DNA of 64,000 bases from Thermoplasmata archaeon (GTDB taxonomy: Archaea > Thermoplasmatota > DTKX01 > JAHFTX01), in the NCBI GenBank assembly GCA_023265395.1, contig JAHFTX010000007.1, positions 24,290 to 88,289 on the forward strand, in the 5' to 3' direction. The position numbers were made by a program, and so were the translations under genes. Shown piece by piece: positions 38,126-46,908 of the stretch (the first letter of the stretch is position 1; each line of letters opens with the position of its first letter). The notes under the pieces are model-generated. The model was not told where the DNA came from and did not search any database. It saw only the letters and a list, made by a program, of their open reading frames with translations.

Positions 38126-38638
38126 CTACTCCCCTTTCTGGGGGGGGGCCGAGGTTTCCGGACTCGGCGGTGCGACGGCATCTTTTCCGCTCCCCTCAGG
38201 GGCGCGCAGATTCGCCGGCTTCCTCAGTCGGCCGAAAATGTATCCTGCGGCGGTCCCGGCCGCCAGTGCGAGGAAAACCAGCAGCAAGACGAGGTCGAGA
38301 TTCAATCCTGGTCCTTGGCTGGCCGCTGTTCGCGTGATCGTGAGGTTGACGGAGGTCGCATTGCCGGTTGGGTCTACCACTCGCACCTCGATGACGTTCT
38401 GTCCAAGGCTAAGAGGGACCTCGCGATCGAAGCTGCCCGTACTATTGACGGGCGTCACCTTGCCATCGATGGTGACCGTCCCATTGGGTTGGGTCGAGCC
38501 CGCAACGAGGACCGACGATGCGCTCGTCACACCCTCGATCGGGGCGACGATGACCAGCGGTGGCCCATCTGCGCTGGCATAGCCGAGGGTCGGCAAGGTC
38601 AGCAGCACTGCCATGCAGACCCACGGCAGAAGGCGCAC
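38126..38638 (-). CDS. Small surface protein with one Ig-like domain and membrane anchor
   Basis: About 170 residues: a signal peptide ending GYASA, one Ig-like repeat (VIVAPIEGVTSASSVLVAG ... NVIEVRVVDPTGN), a membrane segment (LVLLLVFLALAAGTAAGYIF) and a short tail. This is the same architecture as one repeat plus the anchor of the giant gene 148 bases downstream on the same strand. The start is uncertain: GTG 38638 gives a 23-residue signal peptide, ATG 38614 a shorter one. A longer frame upstream runs antisense through tRNA-Cys and is not used. Plausibly a partner or duplicated fragment of the giant protein. Confidence 0.7.
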   Translation of the reverse strand: MRLLPWVCMAVLLTLPTLGYASADGPPLVIVAPIEGVTSASSVLVAGSTQPNGTVTIDGKVTPVNSTGSFDREVPLSLGQNVIEVRVVDPTGNATSVNLTITRTAASQGPGLNLDLVLLLVFLALAAGTAAGYIFGRLRKPANLRAPEGSGKDAVAPPSPETSAPPQKGE

Positions 38639-38701
38639 AGGGGCCCCAGGGAGGGACCTGGCAAGAGGCTTTCGTCGATGCGCTGGTCGCTGATGACTAG
38701 C

Positions 38702-38709
38702 GTTAAGTA
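38702..38709 (-). promoter_or_regulatory. TATA-like element before the small Ig-like surface gene
   Basis: Minus-strand TACTTAAC, about 65 bases before the GTG at 38638 and 30 bases from the tRNA-Cys start on the other strand. It may serve either direction. Confidence 0.35.
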
Positions 38710-38740
38710 GCGAGAACGGGTAGCAGCGAACCCACCCCGT

Positions 38741-38812
38741 GCGGGGGTGACAGAGCGGCCATGTGCACGACTGCAGATCGTGTTTACGGGAGTTCAAATC
38801 TCTCCCCCCGCA
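38741..38812 (+). tRNA. tRNA-Cys (anticodon GCA)
   Basis: Acceptor GCGGGGG pairs with CCCCCGC. Anticodon stem CACGA with TCGTG encloses CTGCAGA, anticodon GCA at 38773-38775. The T arm is GGGAG TTCAAAT CTCTC with one G-T pair. The D stem is ACA with TGT, as in E. coli tRNA-Cys. The fold puts A at the discriminator position (38812), whereas tRNA-Cys almost always has U73. The flanking GT and AC could extend the acceptor by two pairs. It directly precedes cysS on the same strand. Confidence 0.85.
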
Positions 38813-38885
38813 CTTCCATTCGACGGATGGCTCCCAGAATCGAGCTTGGTCTGACGAGGATGCTTCGGTCACGAGGTGCCCACCC

Positions 38886-40322
38886 TTGGCCCTAAGACTC
38901 TACAACAGCCTCACCCGGAGCAAGGAACCACTCCATCCCCTGACCCCGGGGATCGTCCGGATGTACGTTTGCGGACCGACGGTCTACAACTATTGCCATG
39001 TCGGCCACGCGCGCGCCTATGTCTGCTTCGACATGGTGGTGCGGTACCTCCGTCAATGCGGCCTGCAGGTCCACTACGTCTCGAACATCACCGACATCGA
39101 TGACCGCATCCTGACAGCCGCCGCGCAGAGCGGGGAGTCGGCACGGGCGATCGCCGAGCGGTTCACGCAAGCCTACTTCGAGGACATGCAGCGGTTGAGT
39201 GTCTTGCGGGCGGACCATCACCCGCGGGTGACGGATACCATCCCCCAGATACTTGACCTCATCTCGACCTTGGTAGACCACGGCCACGCCTACTTCGTCG
39301 ATGGTGACGTGTTCTTCGACGTTACCACGGCCCCGCAGCTGGGTGAGCTCTCGCACCAGGACCCTGAGCAACAACTTGCCGGTGCGCGCGTCGAAGTCGA
39401 TGTGCGCAAGCGCGACCCGCGAGACTTCGCCCTGTGGAAGTCTGCCAAGCCTGGGGAGGAATCATGGCCCAGCCCCTGGGGTGCGGGGAGGCCCGGCTGG
39501 CACATCGAGTGCTCGGCGATGTCGATCGCCGCACACGGACCGCAGCTGGATATCCACGGGGGTGGGATCGACCTAATCTTCCCCCACCATGAGTGCGAAG
39601 TGCTGCAGAGCGAGTCTGCGACGGGCAAGCGACCCTTCAGCCGCATCTGGATGCACAACGGCCATGTGATGATCGACCAGGTCAAGATGAGCAAGTCCCT
39701 GGGAAACTTCTTCACCATCCGCGAGGTGCTGGCGCACCATCCGCCTTCCGTGCTGCGGTTCCTGCTGCTCAACACACAGTACCGCAAGCCGGTGGAGTTC
39801 ACTCCCGAGGCGATGGTCGAGGCGTCCAAGGCGCTACTGCGGTTGCAGCAGGGCACGTTCCAACTGGCCTCCTCCGCTTCTGCGGGAGTGACAGAGGCCA
39901 GCAGCCAATGGGCGCCTCTGGCTGCGGCGATCGCGTCCTACACCACAGCCATGGATGATGATTTCAACACCCGCGACGCCATCGCCACCCTGTTCACGTT
40001 GCTCAGTGCCTACGCCCAGGATGCCCCCAAGCTGAGCGCGGCGGATGCGACCACGGCACTTGCGTTCCTTCGTCGCGTCGAGGATGTCTTGTCGATCGGG
40101 CTTTTCGCGACCCCCGGCAGTCCGCAGTGGGCCTCCACCTCGCCTCTCCCGGCCGTTCCATCGGCGATCGAGGACGCAGAGGTGATGCGGCTGCTCGCTC
40201 AACGCGATGCCGCGCGAGCTCGTCGAGACTTCCCATCAGCGGATACGATACGCCGACAGCTCTCTGAGGCGGGTATCGAGGTCCAGGACGTCGGCGGGAC
40301 TTCGACGTGGCGTCGACGCTGA
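38886..40322 (+). CDS. cysS: Cysteinyl-tRNA synthetase
   Basis: Class I synthetase charging tRNA-Cys, 478 residues. The HIGH motif is HVGH at 38-41 within MYVCGPTVYNYCHVGHARAY and KMSKS is intact at 267-271. Zinc ligands are the cysteine in YVCGP, the one in ECSAM and the HHECE segment. SNITDIDDRI is conserved. The TTG at 38886 is the chosen start because GAGGTG lies eight bases upstream and the family begins at LRLYNSLTRSKE. A longer reading frame beginning inside tRNA-Cys is rejected. The synthetase gene lies 73 bases after its own cognate tRNA, probably in one transcript. Confidence 0.94.
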   Translation: MALRLYNSLTRSKEPLHPLTPGIVRMYVCGPTVYNYCHVGHARAYVCFDMVVRYLRQCGLQVHYVSNITDIDDRILTAAAQSGESARAIAERFTQAYFEDMQRLSVLRADHHPRVTDTIPQILDLISTLVDHGHAYFVDGDVFFDVTTAPQLGELSHQDPEQQLAGARVEVDVRKRDPRDFALWKSAKPGEESWPSPWGAGRPGWHIECSAMSIAAHGPQLDIHGGGIDLIFPHHECEVLQSESATGKRPFSRIWMHNGHVMIDQVKMSKSLGNFFTIREVLAHHPPSVLRFLLLNTQYRKPVEFTPEAMVEASKALLRLQQGTFQLASSASAGVTEASSQWAPLAAAIASYTTAMDDDFNTRDAIATLFTLLSAYAQDAPKLSAADATTALAFLRRVEDVLSIGLFATPGSPQWASTSPLPAVPSAIEDAEVMRLLAQRDAARARRDFPSADTIRRQLSEAGIEVQDVGGTSTWRRR

Positions 40323-40331
40323 GGGGTCCTC

Positions 40332-41573
40332 TCAGTCCATGTTGGCGATGACCGCCCTGCCAAAGCCCGAGCACGAAGTCGGCTCGACTCCGCTGATCTG
40401 GCGGGCAAGGTCGTAGGTGACAACCTTCTGGGCGATCGTCTTGCCAAAGGCCGTCTCGACCAACGACGCGGCCTCCCCCCAGCCGATGTGCCGCAACAGC
40501 ATCGCTCCCGAGAGAATCAACGAGCCGGGATTGACCTTGTCCTGGCCAGCGTACTTGGGAGCCGTCCCGTGAGTTGCTTCAAAGATCCCCACGGAGTCGC
40601 CGATGTTGGCACCCGGGGCGATCCCTAGTCCGCCGACCTGTGCGGCGCAGGCGTCGGAGATGTAGTCTCCGTTGAGGTTGGGTGTGGCGATGACGTCATA
40701 CTCGTCAGGGCGCAACAGAAGCTGTTGGAACATGGCGTCAGCGATGCGATCGTTGAGGAGGAGCTTGCCAGCGGGGGCGACCCCGCAGTAGCGGTCCTCG
40801 ACCTCCTTCTCGGTGACGACGACGTCGCCGAACTCCTCGGTGGCGACCTGGTATCCCCAATCGCGGAACGCCCCCTCGGTGAATTTCATGATGTTGCCCT
40901 TGTGCACCAGCGTCACGCTCCGGCGCTTGTTCGTCAATGCGTAGCGGATCGCCGCCCGCACCAGCCTCTTGCTCGCCATCGGGCTCATGGGCTTGATGCC
41001 GATGGCGCTATCGTCGCGCAGGTGAGTCCCCAGCGTCGCGTTGAGATGGCTGATGAGGCTCGTCGCCTCCTTGCTGCCACTGGGCCACTCCACCCCGGCG
41101 TAGACATCCTCGGTGTTCTCGCGGAAGATCACCACATCCAGTTTCTGGGGCGACACCACCGGCGCGGGCACGCCGGGGAACCAGCGGACGGGGCGGATGC
41201 AGGTGTACAGGTCCAGGGTCTGTCGGAGGGTGACGTTGAGCGAGCGGTGGCCGCCGCCGACGGGGGTCGTCAGCGGGCCCTTGATCGCCACGAGGTAGGT
41301 ACGGATCGCCTCGACCGTCTCAGGGGGCAACGCGTCGCCGACGGCGGCGTGTGCCGACTCTCCGGCAAGGATGCGGAGCCAGCCGATGCGACGACGCCCC
41401 GCATACGCTCGCGCGACTGCGCCATCGAGCACCGGTTTGGTCGCCCGCCAGATGTCCGGCCCTGTGCCATCCCCCTCGATATAGGGGACCACGGGGTGGT
41501 CGGGGACGACCAAGCGTCCGTCACGGGAAGTGATCGGCTTGGCGTCGCTTGGTGGCGAAGGTGTCGCGGGCAT
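40332..41573 (-). CDS. icd: Isocitrate dehydrogenase
   Basis: TCA-cycle enzyme converting isocitrate to 2-oxoglutarate, 413 residues, E. coli/archaeal NADP-type subfamily. Signatures are [32 protein letters not shown] with the substrate serine and arginines, [27 protein letters not shown] and [27 protein letters not shown]. The cofactor segment reads [17 protein letters not shown], and the lysine and tyrosine that favour NADP are plausible. It is convergent with cysS, nine bases apart. Only about 15 residues precede the core, so the ATG at 41573 fits. Confidence 0.93.
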   Translation of the reverse strand: MPATPSPPSDAKPITSRDGRLVVPDHPVVPYIEGDGTGPDIWRATKPVLDGAVARAYAGRRRIGWLRILAGESAHAAVGDALPPETVEAIRTYLVAIKGPLTTPVGGGHRSLNVTLRQTLDLYTCIRPVRWFPGVPAPVVSPQKLDVVIFRENTEDVYAGVEWPSGSKEATSLISHLNATLGTHLRDDSAIGIKPMSPMASKRLVRAAIRYALTNKRRSVTLVHKGNIMKFTEGAFRDWGYQVATEEFGDVVVTEKEVEDRYCGVAPAGKLLLNDRIADAMFQQLLLRPDEYDVIATPNLNGDYISDACAAQVGGLGIAPGANIGDSVGIFEATHGTAPKYAGQDKVNPGSLILSGAMLLRHIGWGEAASLVETAFGKTIAQKVVTYDLARQISGVEPTSCSGFGRAVIANMD

Positions 41574-41611
41574 CGTACTCCTGTGGGAGCGGTCGCCAAG
41601 TCCCGCAGGGG

Positions 41612-44600
41612 TTACTTAGGCGTTTGCGCCCCGGAGGTCTCTTGCGGGGCACCCGGGCTGGGGGTGTTCGATTGCCCCTGGCCCCCTGTCGTGGCCTCGA
41701 CTTGTCGTGTCGCCGGGACGACTCGTCGCGAAGGCTGTCGGTGGTTGGTGGCTGGCGCGACGATCGCGACTGCTGCCGTCACCACGGCGACGAGCCCCAG
41801 GGCGACCAACAGTAGCCACGGGATGGATCCCTGAGCATTCCCCGAAGCGTGTTCGGGCACCACCTCGATGTCGATGGTCACCCACACCTGACTTCCATCG
41901 GAACTAACCGCACGCAAGCGCTGCGGATGGATCCCCGGGACGTAGGGTGCCGACAGTGAGACATTGAGGGCCAGGCGTCGTCCGGCCGCGACCGCGGAGG
42001 TCATCGGGGGGCTCTGGATCGTCCCATTGCTGCTGATCGAGACCCAAGGGGTGTCGGTCTGCTGCCACCAGAGGGTCACCTGGTCAGTGGCCGTGCCGAT
42101 GTTCTGCAGGGTCGCATTGAGCTGCATCGCATCCCCTGGGCGCGCGACCAATCGCGTGGTATTGGTCCATAGCTCAAGCTCATGCCGCGGGAGGATGGTC
42201 AGCTGCACAGGGATGTCGGTGACGTTGCTCTGGCCGCTGACCCGCAGGATGACCTCGAAGGTCCCCGGCGGCGCCTGCGCCGCGGCGGTCCAGCGCAGGA
42301 TGCACTGTGATGCCGAATAGGGTTCCGCGGCGAGGCGCTGCGTCGGGGCGACGAGCACATCCCCCTTGCGGGCGGTCGGGAGCAGGACCTGCAAGGTCGG
42401 GGTCTCCTGCCCGTTGCCATCGTTGCGCAATTGGAGCAGCAGGTCGTGGGTGCCTCCGGCAGGGAGAGTCAGCGCCGGATCGAGGACCTCCGCGCGCAGG
42501 TCATCGAAGCGGGCGATGACCACCTGCAGCTCCACCCAGTCCCCGACCGTTGGATCATCGGTCGCTGCGGCGTCGACCTGCAGGGTCGCCTCCCACCCCT
42601 CCTGCGCCTGCGGCGGAGGGGTGACGGTGGCGTTGAGGGGGACCCAGCCCGACGGGGCAAGGGAGGCCTCGAGGCGATCCACCGACAGGTCCCAGGTGCT
42701 GGGGGATCCCCGGGCGGACAAGGTGACCGTCTCGGGGCCATTGCCGAGGTTCGTCACCCGCAGAGGGAACCGTGCCACTTCCCACGGTAGGATCTCCCGT
42801 CGCTGCTCGACCCCGATGTCGATTAATCGGTCAGGGTCGATCACCACCGTCAGGAGCAGCGAATCGCTGACCTCGGACGCGGTCCGCGAGACCGCAGTGA
42901 CCCGGGTGATGAACCGGTCGCCCGCGGAGGCGTTTGCCGGGATTGGCAGGGCCAACAAGAACGGTTCGAGCTCTGACGCCGCCAAGGCCAGGTCGTCGTA
43001 GAGGCTCGTCGGAGGCGGGGATGGGCCCGCTGCGGGGAGCGGCTGGACCTGCACAAGATAGCGATCATCGAACTGCCCGATGTTATGGACGGCCAGGGAG
43101 ACGAGCGGGGTCTCGTTGGCGGCGGCGACGATGATGACCTGTCCTTGGATCGTCGGAGTCTCCCTTCCGGGTTCGATGGCGACCAGACGCGCACCACGCT
43201 GGGGTGGGCCGAGTGTCGTGGGGGGGTCGTCGCGGATGCCGGCGATGGCGGTCCCGAAGTCGTTCCAGCGGTGGGTGTCGCCATCGTCGCCGCCGCGCCC
43301 CAGCAGCTGGACGCTCAGCGGGCCGTCGCTGCGGATTCTGTGGGTACCCTCGGGGATGTCGAGCCAGCGACCTGGGCCTAGGGTCTGCGGGTCGGTATCG
43401 TCGATGCGTACCTGCACGCTCCAATGCAGGGCGGTGGCCACCACACTGGCACTGGGCTCGACCGATGGGGTGTCGTTGGCTGAGGGCGGTGGTGCGCGCA
43501 GGGAGTGGGTCTGAAACTCTTCGGCCCAGGACCCCCCCAGGAACGTGGTGTCATCGCCCAGCGCCTGAAGCCCGACTGCACCCTCGGTCGATCCACCGAG
43601 GAGGGTGATGGGCTGGTCGGACTGGATCCGCAACGGCAGGTCGTGGGGCAGTCCCGCGAAGGTGATGTCGGTGCCGTTGCCCTGGGCGATGAGCGTGCCC
43701 ACGCCGTCGCGTACGACCACCTGGGCGCTGACACCACCCTGCGCAAGCAGCACTTGGTCATCGAAGGGGTCGAGGAGCGTCTCGAAGGTCTTTCCCTGAG
43801 GGCCGCCCAAGAGCGCCGGCAGGGCGGAGAACCCGTTGATCGATCCTGACAGGATGCTGATGGTCCCATCCTCGGACACGACACGGTAGACCTCGCCCTC
43901 GGTGAGGTTGAGGGTACCACGGGGCGGCGAAATGCGCACACGTTGGAGCAGGTCCCAGCTCCCTCCCGCGCGCACGCTGACCGTCACGTTCGTCGGCGCC
44001 GCGGTGTAGACGCTCGTCTGCCGCTGGACCCCGAACCATTGGGGATGATGGGGCTGCTCGAAGGTGAATCGACTCCCCCAAGGACCCCCGTCGTCGGCAG
44101 GGAGCAGTATCGCAGCGCCCCCTCCATGGCCGAATGCCCCGATGAAGGCGTGGAGCGGTCGGGTCGCATCGATGCGCAGATGGATCCCGTCGGGGAGATC
44201 ATGGGTGCGCGCCTGGCCCTCGACGAGGGTGCCCGAGGCGAGCACCTGCCCGTCAAGGCTGCCCCTGATGGTGTAGCTGGTGCCATCGTGAAGTCCGACC
44301 ACCGTCACCCCATCGCGGCCCGCCACCGAGGACTCCGTCCCAGGATTGTAACCGAAGCCGTGCTGGAGGGGACCGAGCCACCCGAGGCTATCGAGCGCCG
44401 CGTAGGGGACGGGATCGACCGATGCGACATCAGCCACCATCCCACTGGTGGGGCCCTCTTGGAAGTACAGGTGCAGCGTGCGGACGGTCCCCGCCGTCGT
44501 GATCCCCGGCAAGACTACGCGCACGCGAGCCTCTTGCCCCGCCTGGGTCACCTGCAGTCGCGCGGGGACGAGCAGCCGCGAGATGCTCTCCTCAAGGCCC

Positions 44601-44926
44601 GGTGTCCCCCCGGGGCTGCTGCGTTGGACAACTGGCACCCACCCCGAGGCGGCTTTGTGCGACTCGATGATGATGATCGAGTTCCAGTCCACTGCCGCCG
44701 CCAGGTGCGAGTCGGAGATGTTGAACTCGAGGGGCAGCTGCAGCTCGTCGTAGGGGAGTGGGCCGACATCGAGCCGTACCCGGAGCGGGTGGTCCTGGAC
44801 GGGCCAGGGAATCAGGGCGCCTTGCGGCGCAGCGGACGTCGGCAGGGAGATCGAGGGCGCCACAAGGAGAAGGACCACCACCATGACCATCGGAACGTGC
44901 GAATACCCCTGCGTCCGCGCCTGCAT
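41612..44926 (-). CDS. Large exported protein with NEW3-like domains and C-terminal membrane anchor
   Basis: A 1104-residue surface protein. A signal peptide ([20 protein letters not shown]) lies after a short leader. Residues about 40-560 form beta-rich repeats with [12 protein letters not shown] and repeated short Gly-rich motifs of unknown fold. From about 600 to 1010 there are three or four NEW3-like/CARDB-like domains ([53 protein letters not shown]). A membrane segment ([22 protein letters not shown]) and a polar tail end the protein. The beta-sandwich repeats differ from the Ig-like ones in the giant gene. No close enzyme motif is visible. Probably part of the cell envelope; role unknown. 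No clear TATA box upstream. Confidence 0.75.
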   Translation of the reverse strand: MQARTQGYSHVPMVMVVVLLLVAPSISLPTSAAPQGALIPWPVQDHPLRVRLDVGPLPYDELQLPLEFNISDSHLAAAVDWNSIIIIESHKAASGWVPVVQRSSPGGTPGLEESISRLLVPARLQVTQAGQEARVRVVLPGITTAGTVRTLHLYFQEGPTSGMVADVASVDPVPYAALDSLGWLGPLQHGFGYNPGTESSVAGRDGVTVVGLHDGTSYTIRGSLDGQVLASGTLVEGQARTHDLPDGIHLRIDATRPLHAFIGAFGHGGGAAILLPADDGGPWGSRFTFEQPHHPQWFGVQRQTSVYTAAPTNVTVSVRAGGSWDLLQRVRISPPRGTLNLTEGEVYRVVSEDGTISILSGSINGFSALPALLGGPQGKTFETLLDPFDDQVLLAQGGVSAQVVVRDGVGTLIAQGNGTDITFAGLPHDLPLRIQSDQPITLLGGSTEGAVGLQALGDDTTFLGGSWAEEFQTHSLRAPPPSANDTPSVEPSASVVATALHWSVQVRIDDTDPQTLGPGRWLDIPEGTHRIRSDGPLSVQLLGRGGDDGDTHRWNDFGTAIAGIRDDPPTTLGPPQRGARLVAIEPGRETPTIQGQVIIVAAANETPLVSLAVHNIGQFDDRYLVQVQPLPAAGPSPPPTSLYDDLALAASELEPFLLALPIPANASAGDRFITRVTAVSRTASEVSDSLLLTVVIDPDRLIDIGVEQRREILPWEVARFPLRVTNLGNGPETVTLSARGSPSTWDLSVDRLEASLAPSGWVPLNATVTPPPQAQEGWEATLQVDAAATDDPTVGDWVELQVVIARFDDLRAEVLDPALTLPAGGTHDLLLQLRNDGNGQETPTLQVLLPTARKGDVLVAPTQRLAAEPYSASQCILRWTAAAQAPPGTFEVILRVSGQSNVTDIPVQLTILPRHELELWTNTTRLVARPGDAMQLNATLQNIGTATDQVTLWWQQTDTPWVSISSNGTIQSPPMTSAVAAGRRLALNVSLSAPYVPGIHPQRLRAVSSDGSQVWVTIDIEVVPEHASGNAQGSIPWLLLVALGLVAVVTAAVAIVAPATNHRQPSRRVVPATRQVEATTGGQGQSNTPSPGAPQETSGAQTPK

Positions 44927-45024
44927 GCGATCGGCTGGGCCCCGATGGTCCTTCTATCCTGCGGTCCGTGCCGCCAGCACCCTCAAGGTCGGGGAGACGA
45001 TGACGAGCCCGCAGGTGCAGCTCG

Positions 45025-45762
45025 ATGGGTGCGACGCGTTGGCAGGCGGCACCGACAAAGGAGCTGCTGCTCTTCGATATCGATGGGACGTTAACCGACC
45101 GCCGTCGCCGCCTAGACCTCGAACTGATCGCGGTGTTGCGCGACCTCGAGGAGGCCGGCTACATGGTCGGGCTGGCGTCGGGCAATGTGCTCCCGACGGT
45201 GGTGTCGTTGGCCCGCTTCATCGGCTGCTCGGGTCCATCCATCGCAGAGAATGGCGGCGTCATCCAGGTCGACGGCCGCATCACCGTCCTGGCGGAACCT
45301 CCCGAGCTCGAGACCGCGCAGCAGCGCGTGATCGAGCAGCTGGGACTGGTCCCGCTGTCGAACAATCGGTGCCGATACACCGAGCTGGCCTTCGAGGAAC
45401 GCGTCGATGGCAGGAGCGTCGACCTCGCCAAGGTCCAGGCTGTGGTGGCGGACCTCTCGCTGCAGGTGGAGGCGACGGGGTTTGCGCTCCACCTGATGCC
45501 CATCGGGGTCGACAAGGGGCGCGCGATCCTGGCAGCCCTCGACCAGCTGGGGCTTCCCCGGTCCATCCTCTCAGCCGTCGGTGACGGTCTCAACGACCTC
45601 CCGATGTTGCGCCTGGCTCACCGCTCCGGCGCACCCAGCGACGCACCCGAGACGGTGCGCGACGCCGTCACGACGGTCGCACGGGCTCCTCATGCCCGGG
45701 GGACCCACGAGATCCTCACGCGTTGGGGCCTCTGTCCGGGTCCACCGACCCAAAGGCACTGA
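45025..45762 (+). CDS. HAD-family phosphatase (archaeal phosphoglycolate phosphatase type)
   Basis: Cof-type HAD hydrolase of 245 residues. The catalytic motif is FDIDGTLTD near residue 18, motif II lies in GLASGNVLPTV, the lysine in GVDKGRAI and motif IV in VGDGLNDLPML. The cap is the small alpha/beta type seen in archaeal phosphoglycolate phosphatases and sucrose-phosphatase relatives (NNRCRYTELAF). Phosphoglycolate phosphatase is the likeliest activity for an archaeon; other sugar phosphatases are possible. Its 3' end overlaps the convergent CinA-like gene by 47 bases. Confidence 0.82.
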   Translation: MGATRWQAAPTKELLLFDIDGTLTDRRRRLDLELIAVLRDLEEAGYMVGLASGNVLPTVVSLARFIGCSGPSIAENGGVIQVDGRITVLAEPPELETAQQRVIEQLGLVPLSNNRCRYTELAFEERVDGRSVDLAKVQAVVADLSLQVEATGFALHLMPIGVDKGRAILAALDQLGLPRSILSAVGDGLNDLPMLRLAHRSGAPSDAPETVRDAVTTVARAPHARGTHEILTRWGLCPGPPTQRH

Positions 45763-46531
45763 GGTCGGTCACCGCTGTGGTGCCTGGCGGGAGGGCGGTC
45801 AGGAACTGCGCGGCCGCCGCTTCGACCGCAGCCTGCGCACCTTCCAACCGCACGGTCACGATCCCGCCCGACTGCGGGTAGGACCCCACGACCACCGATG
45901 GGTGTGCCAGGACCAGCGCGTCGAGGTGCGGGAAAAGCTCGCTCTCGCGCGCGACGCACCGCACCTCTTGGAGGAACGGCCGCGGGTGATTCCCAAGCAG
46001 GGGCTCGATCGCGTCGGCGAAGATGTCCTGCAGCTCTGAGGGCACCCCCGGCATGCAGACGACCGTCGCCCCCATCACGCGCACTCGGATTCCGGCGGCG
46101 ATGCCGACTCGGTTGGGAAGGCCGATGGAACCGAGCGGCACCGTGGCCATCCGCCGCAGGTAGGTCTGCACCTGCTCGGCGGAGAGGTCAGACCTCCCCC
46201 GGCGCGCTTCGCCACGTCGCCAGTGCCGCTCGACCATTGTCAGGATCGCGGGATCGACCTCCAGCGGCACACCCATCGCCAAGGCGACACCGCGGAGCGT
46301 GGTATCGTCGTGCGTGCCTCCGAGCCCACCGCTGACGAGGATCAGGTCGCATCCTCCCTTGGCCAGCGACACCAGCGCCGCGGCGATCCGTACAGGTGTG
46401 TCGTCGATGGTCAGGATACAGTCGAGGGGTGTACCACGACGGTGGAGCTGACCGGCCATCCAGTGACCGTTGCTATCCCGAGTGTGGCCGCTGAGCAGTT
46501 CGTGGCCCACGAGCAGGATGGCTGCGCGCAT
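45716..46531 (-). CDS. CinA/MoaB-like molybdopterin-binding domain protein
   Basis: About 271 residues of the COG1058 family (N-terminal part of competence-damage protein CinA). It begins MRAAILLVGHELLSGHTRDSN, with the MoaB-like loop LILVSGGLGGTHDDTT, and VCMPGVPSELQDIF. No C-terminal NMN deamidase domain is present, as is usual for archaeal members. Such proteins may hydrolyse ADP-ribose or clean up nucleotides. The ATG at 46531 is preferred over one nine codons upstream, as the family starts there. Convergent 3' overlap with the HAD phosphatase gene. Confidence 0.82.
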   Translation of the reverse strand: MRAAILLVGHELLSGHTRDSNGHWMAGQLHRRGTPLDCILTIDDTPVRIAAALVSLAKGGCDLILVSGGLGGTHDDTTLRGVALAMGVPLEVDPAILTMVERHWRRGEARRGRSDLSAEQVQTYLRRMATVPLGSIGLPNRVGIAAGIRVRVMGATVVCMPGVPSELQDIFADAIEPLLGNHPRPFLQEVRCVARESELFPHLDALVLAHPSVVVGSYPQSGGIVTVRLEGAQAAVEAAAAQFLTALPPGTTAVTDLSAFGSVDPDRGPNA

Positions 46532-46606
46532 CAGGACACAAACATGCCAGCGGGGCAAGAGCCTTCTGCAGCGACGGGCGAGGCAGGTGGTTGCAAGCCA
46601 CGAAGC

Positions 46607-46613
46607 CTTTATC
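46607..46613 (+). promoter_or_regulatory. TATA box before the Lsm gene
   Basis: CTTTATC preceded by CGAAGC, a very good match to the window's consensus. It lies only 20 bases before the GTG at 46627, closer than at other genes, so the Lsm start codon remains doubtful. Confidence 0.5.
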
Positions 46614-46626
46614 GCCGCATCCGCTG

Positions 46627-46869
46627 GTGTGCGCGCAGGAGGGAGATGCGACGGCCCTGCCTGCAGCGGTCCTCGAGGGCGCGCTCAACAGACCCGTGCA
46701 AGTCCTGCTCAAGGACCAACGGATCTTCGCCGGCCGCCTGCTGGGGTTCGACGACCACATGAACATGATCCTCGAGGGGACCCAGGAGACGCTGAGCGAC
46801 GGGGCAACCCGCTCCCTGGGGACGTTGGTGCTGCGGGGCAACAACATCGTCAGCCTCTCCCCTCGTTGA
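46627..46869 (+). CDS. Sm-like (Lsm) RNA-binding protein
   Basis: Archaeal Sm protein that forms a ring on U-rich RNA, about 80 residues. Sm1 is ALNRPVQVLLKDQRIFAGRLLGFDDHMNMILEG and Sm2 ends GTLVLRGNNIVSLSP, with the RGNNI RNA-binding loop. The GTG at 46627 is the only in-frame start after the TATA region; upstream in-frame ATG 46591 lies before the TATA box. Expected TATA spacing would favour a start near 46640, where no start codon exists in this frame. Next to a nucleotidyltransferase gene on the same strand. Confidence 0.88.
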   Translation: MCAQEGDATALPAAVLEGALNRPVQVLLKDQRIFAGRLLGFDDHMNMILEGTQETLSDGATRSLGTLVLRGNNIVSLSPR

Positions 46870-46908
46870 GCCGCCAGCGCGCACCGTTCCGGTTCAGGCG
46901 TAGATCCG

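Noticed and set aside
37978..38181. N-terminal extension of the giant surface gene.
   Set aside because: The extension crosses two TATA-like elements and has no homology or signal-peptide character. The ATG at 37977 starts a good signal peptide.
38763..38885. N-terminal extension of cysS starting inside tRNA-Cys.
   Set aside because: It would translate part of a tRNA gene. The family start and a GAGGTG ribosome-binding site point to TTG 38886.
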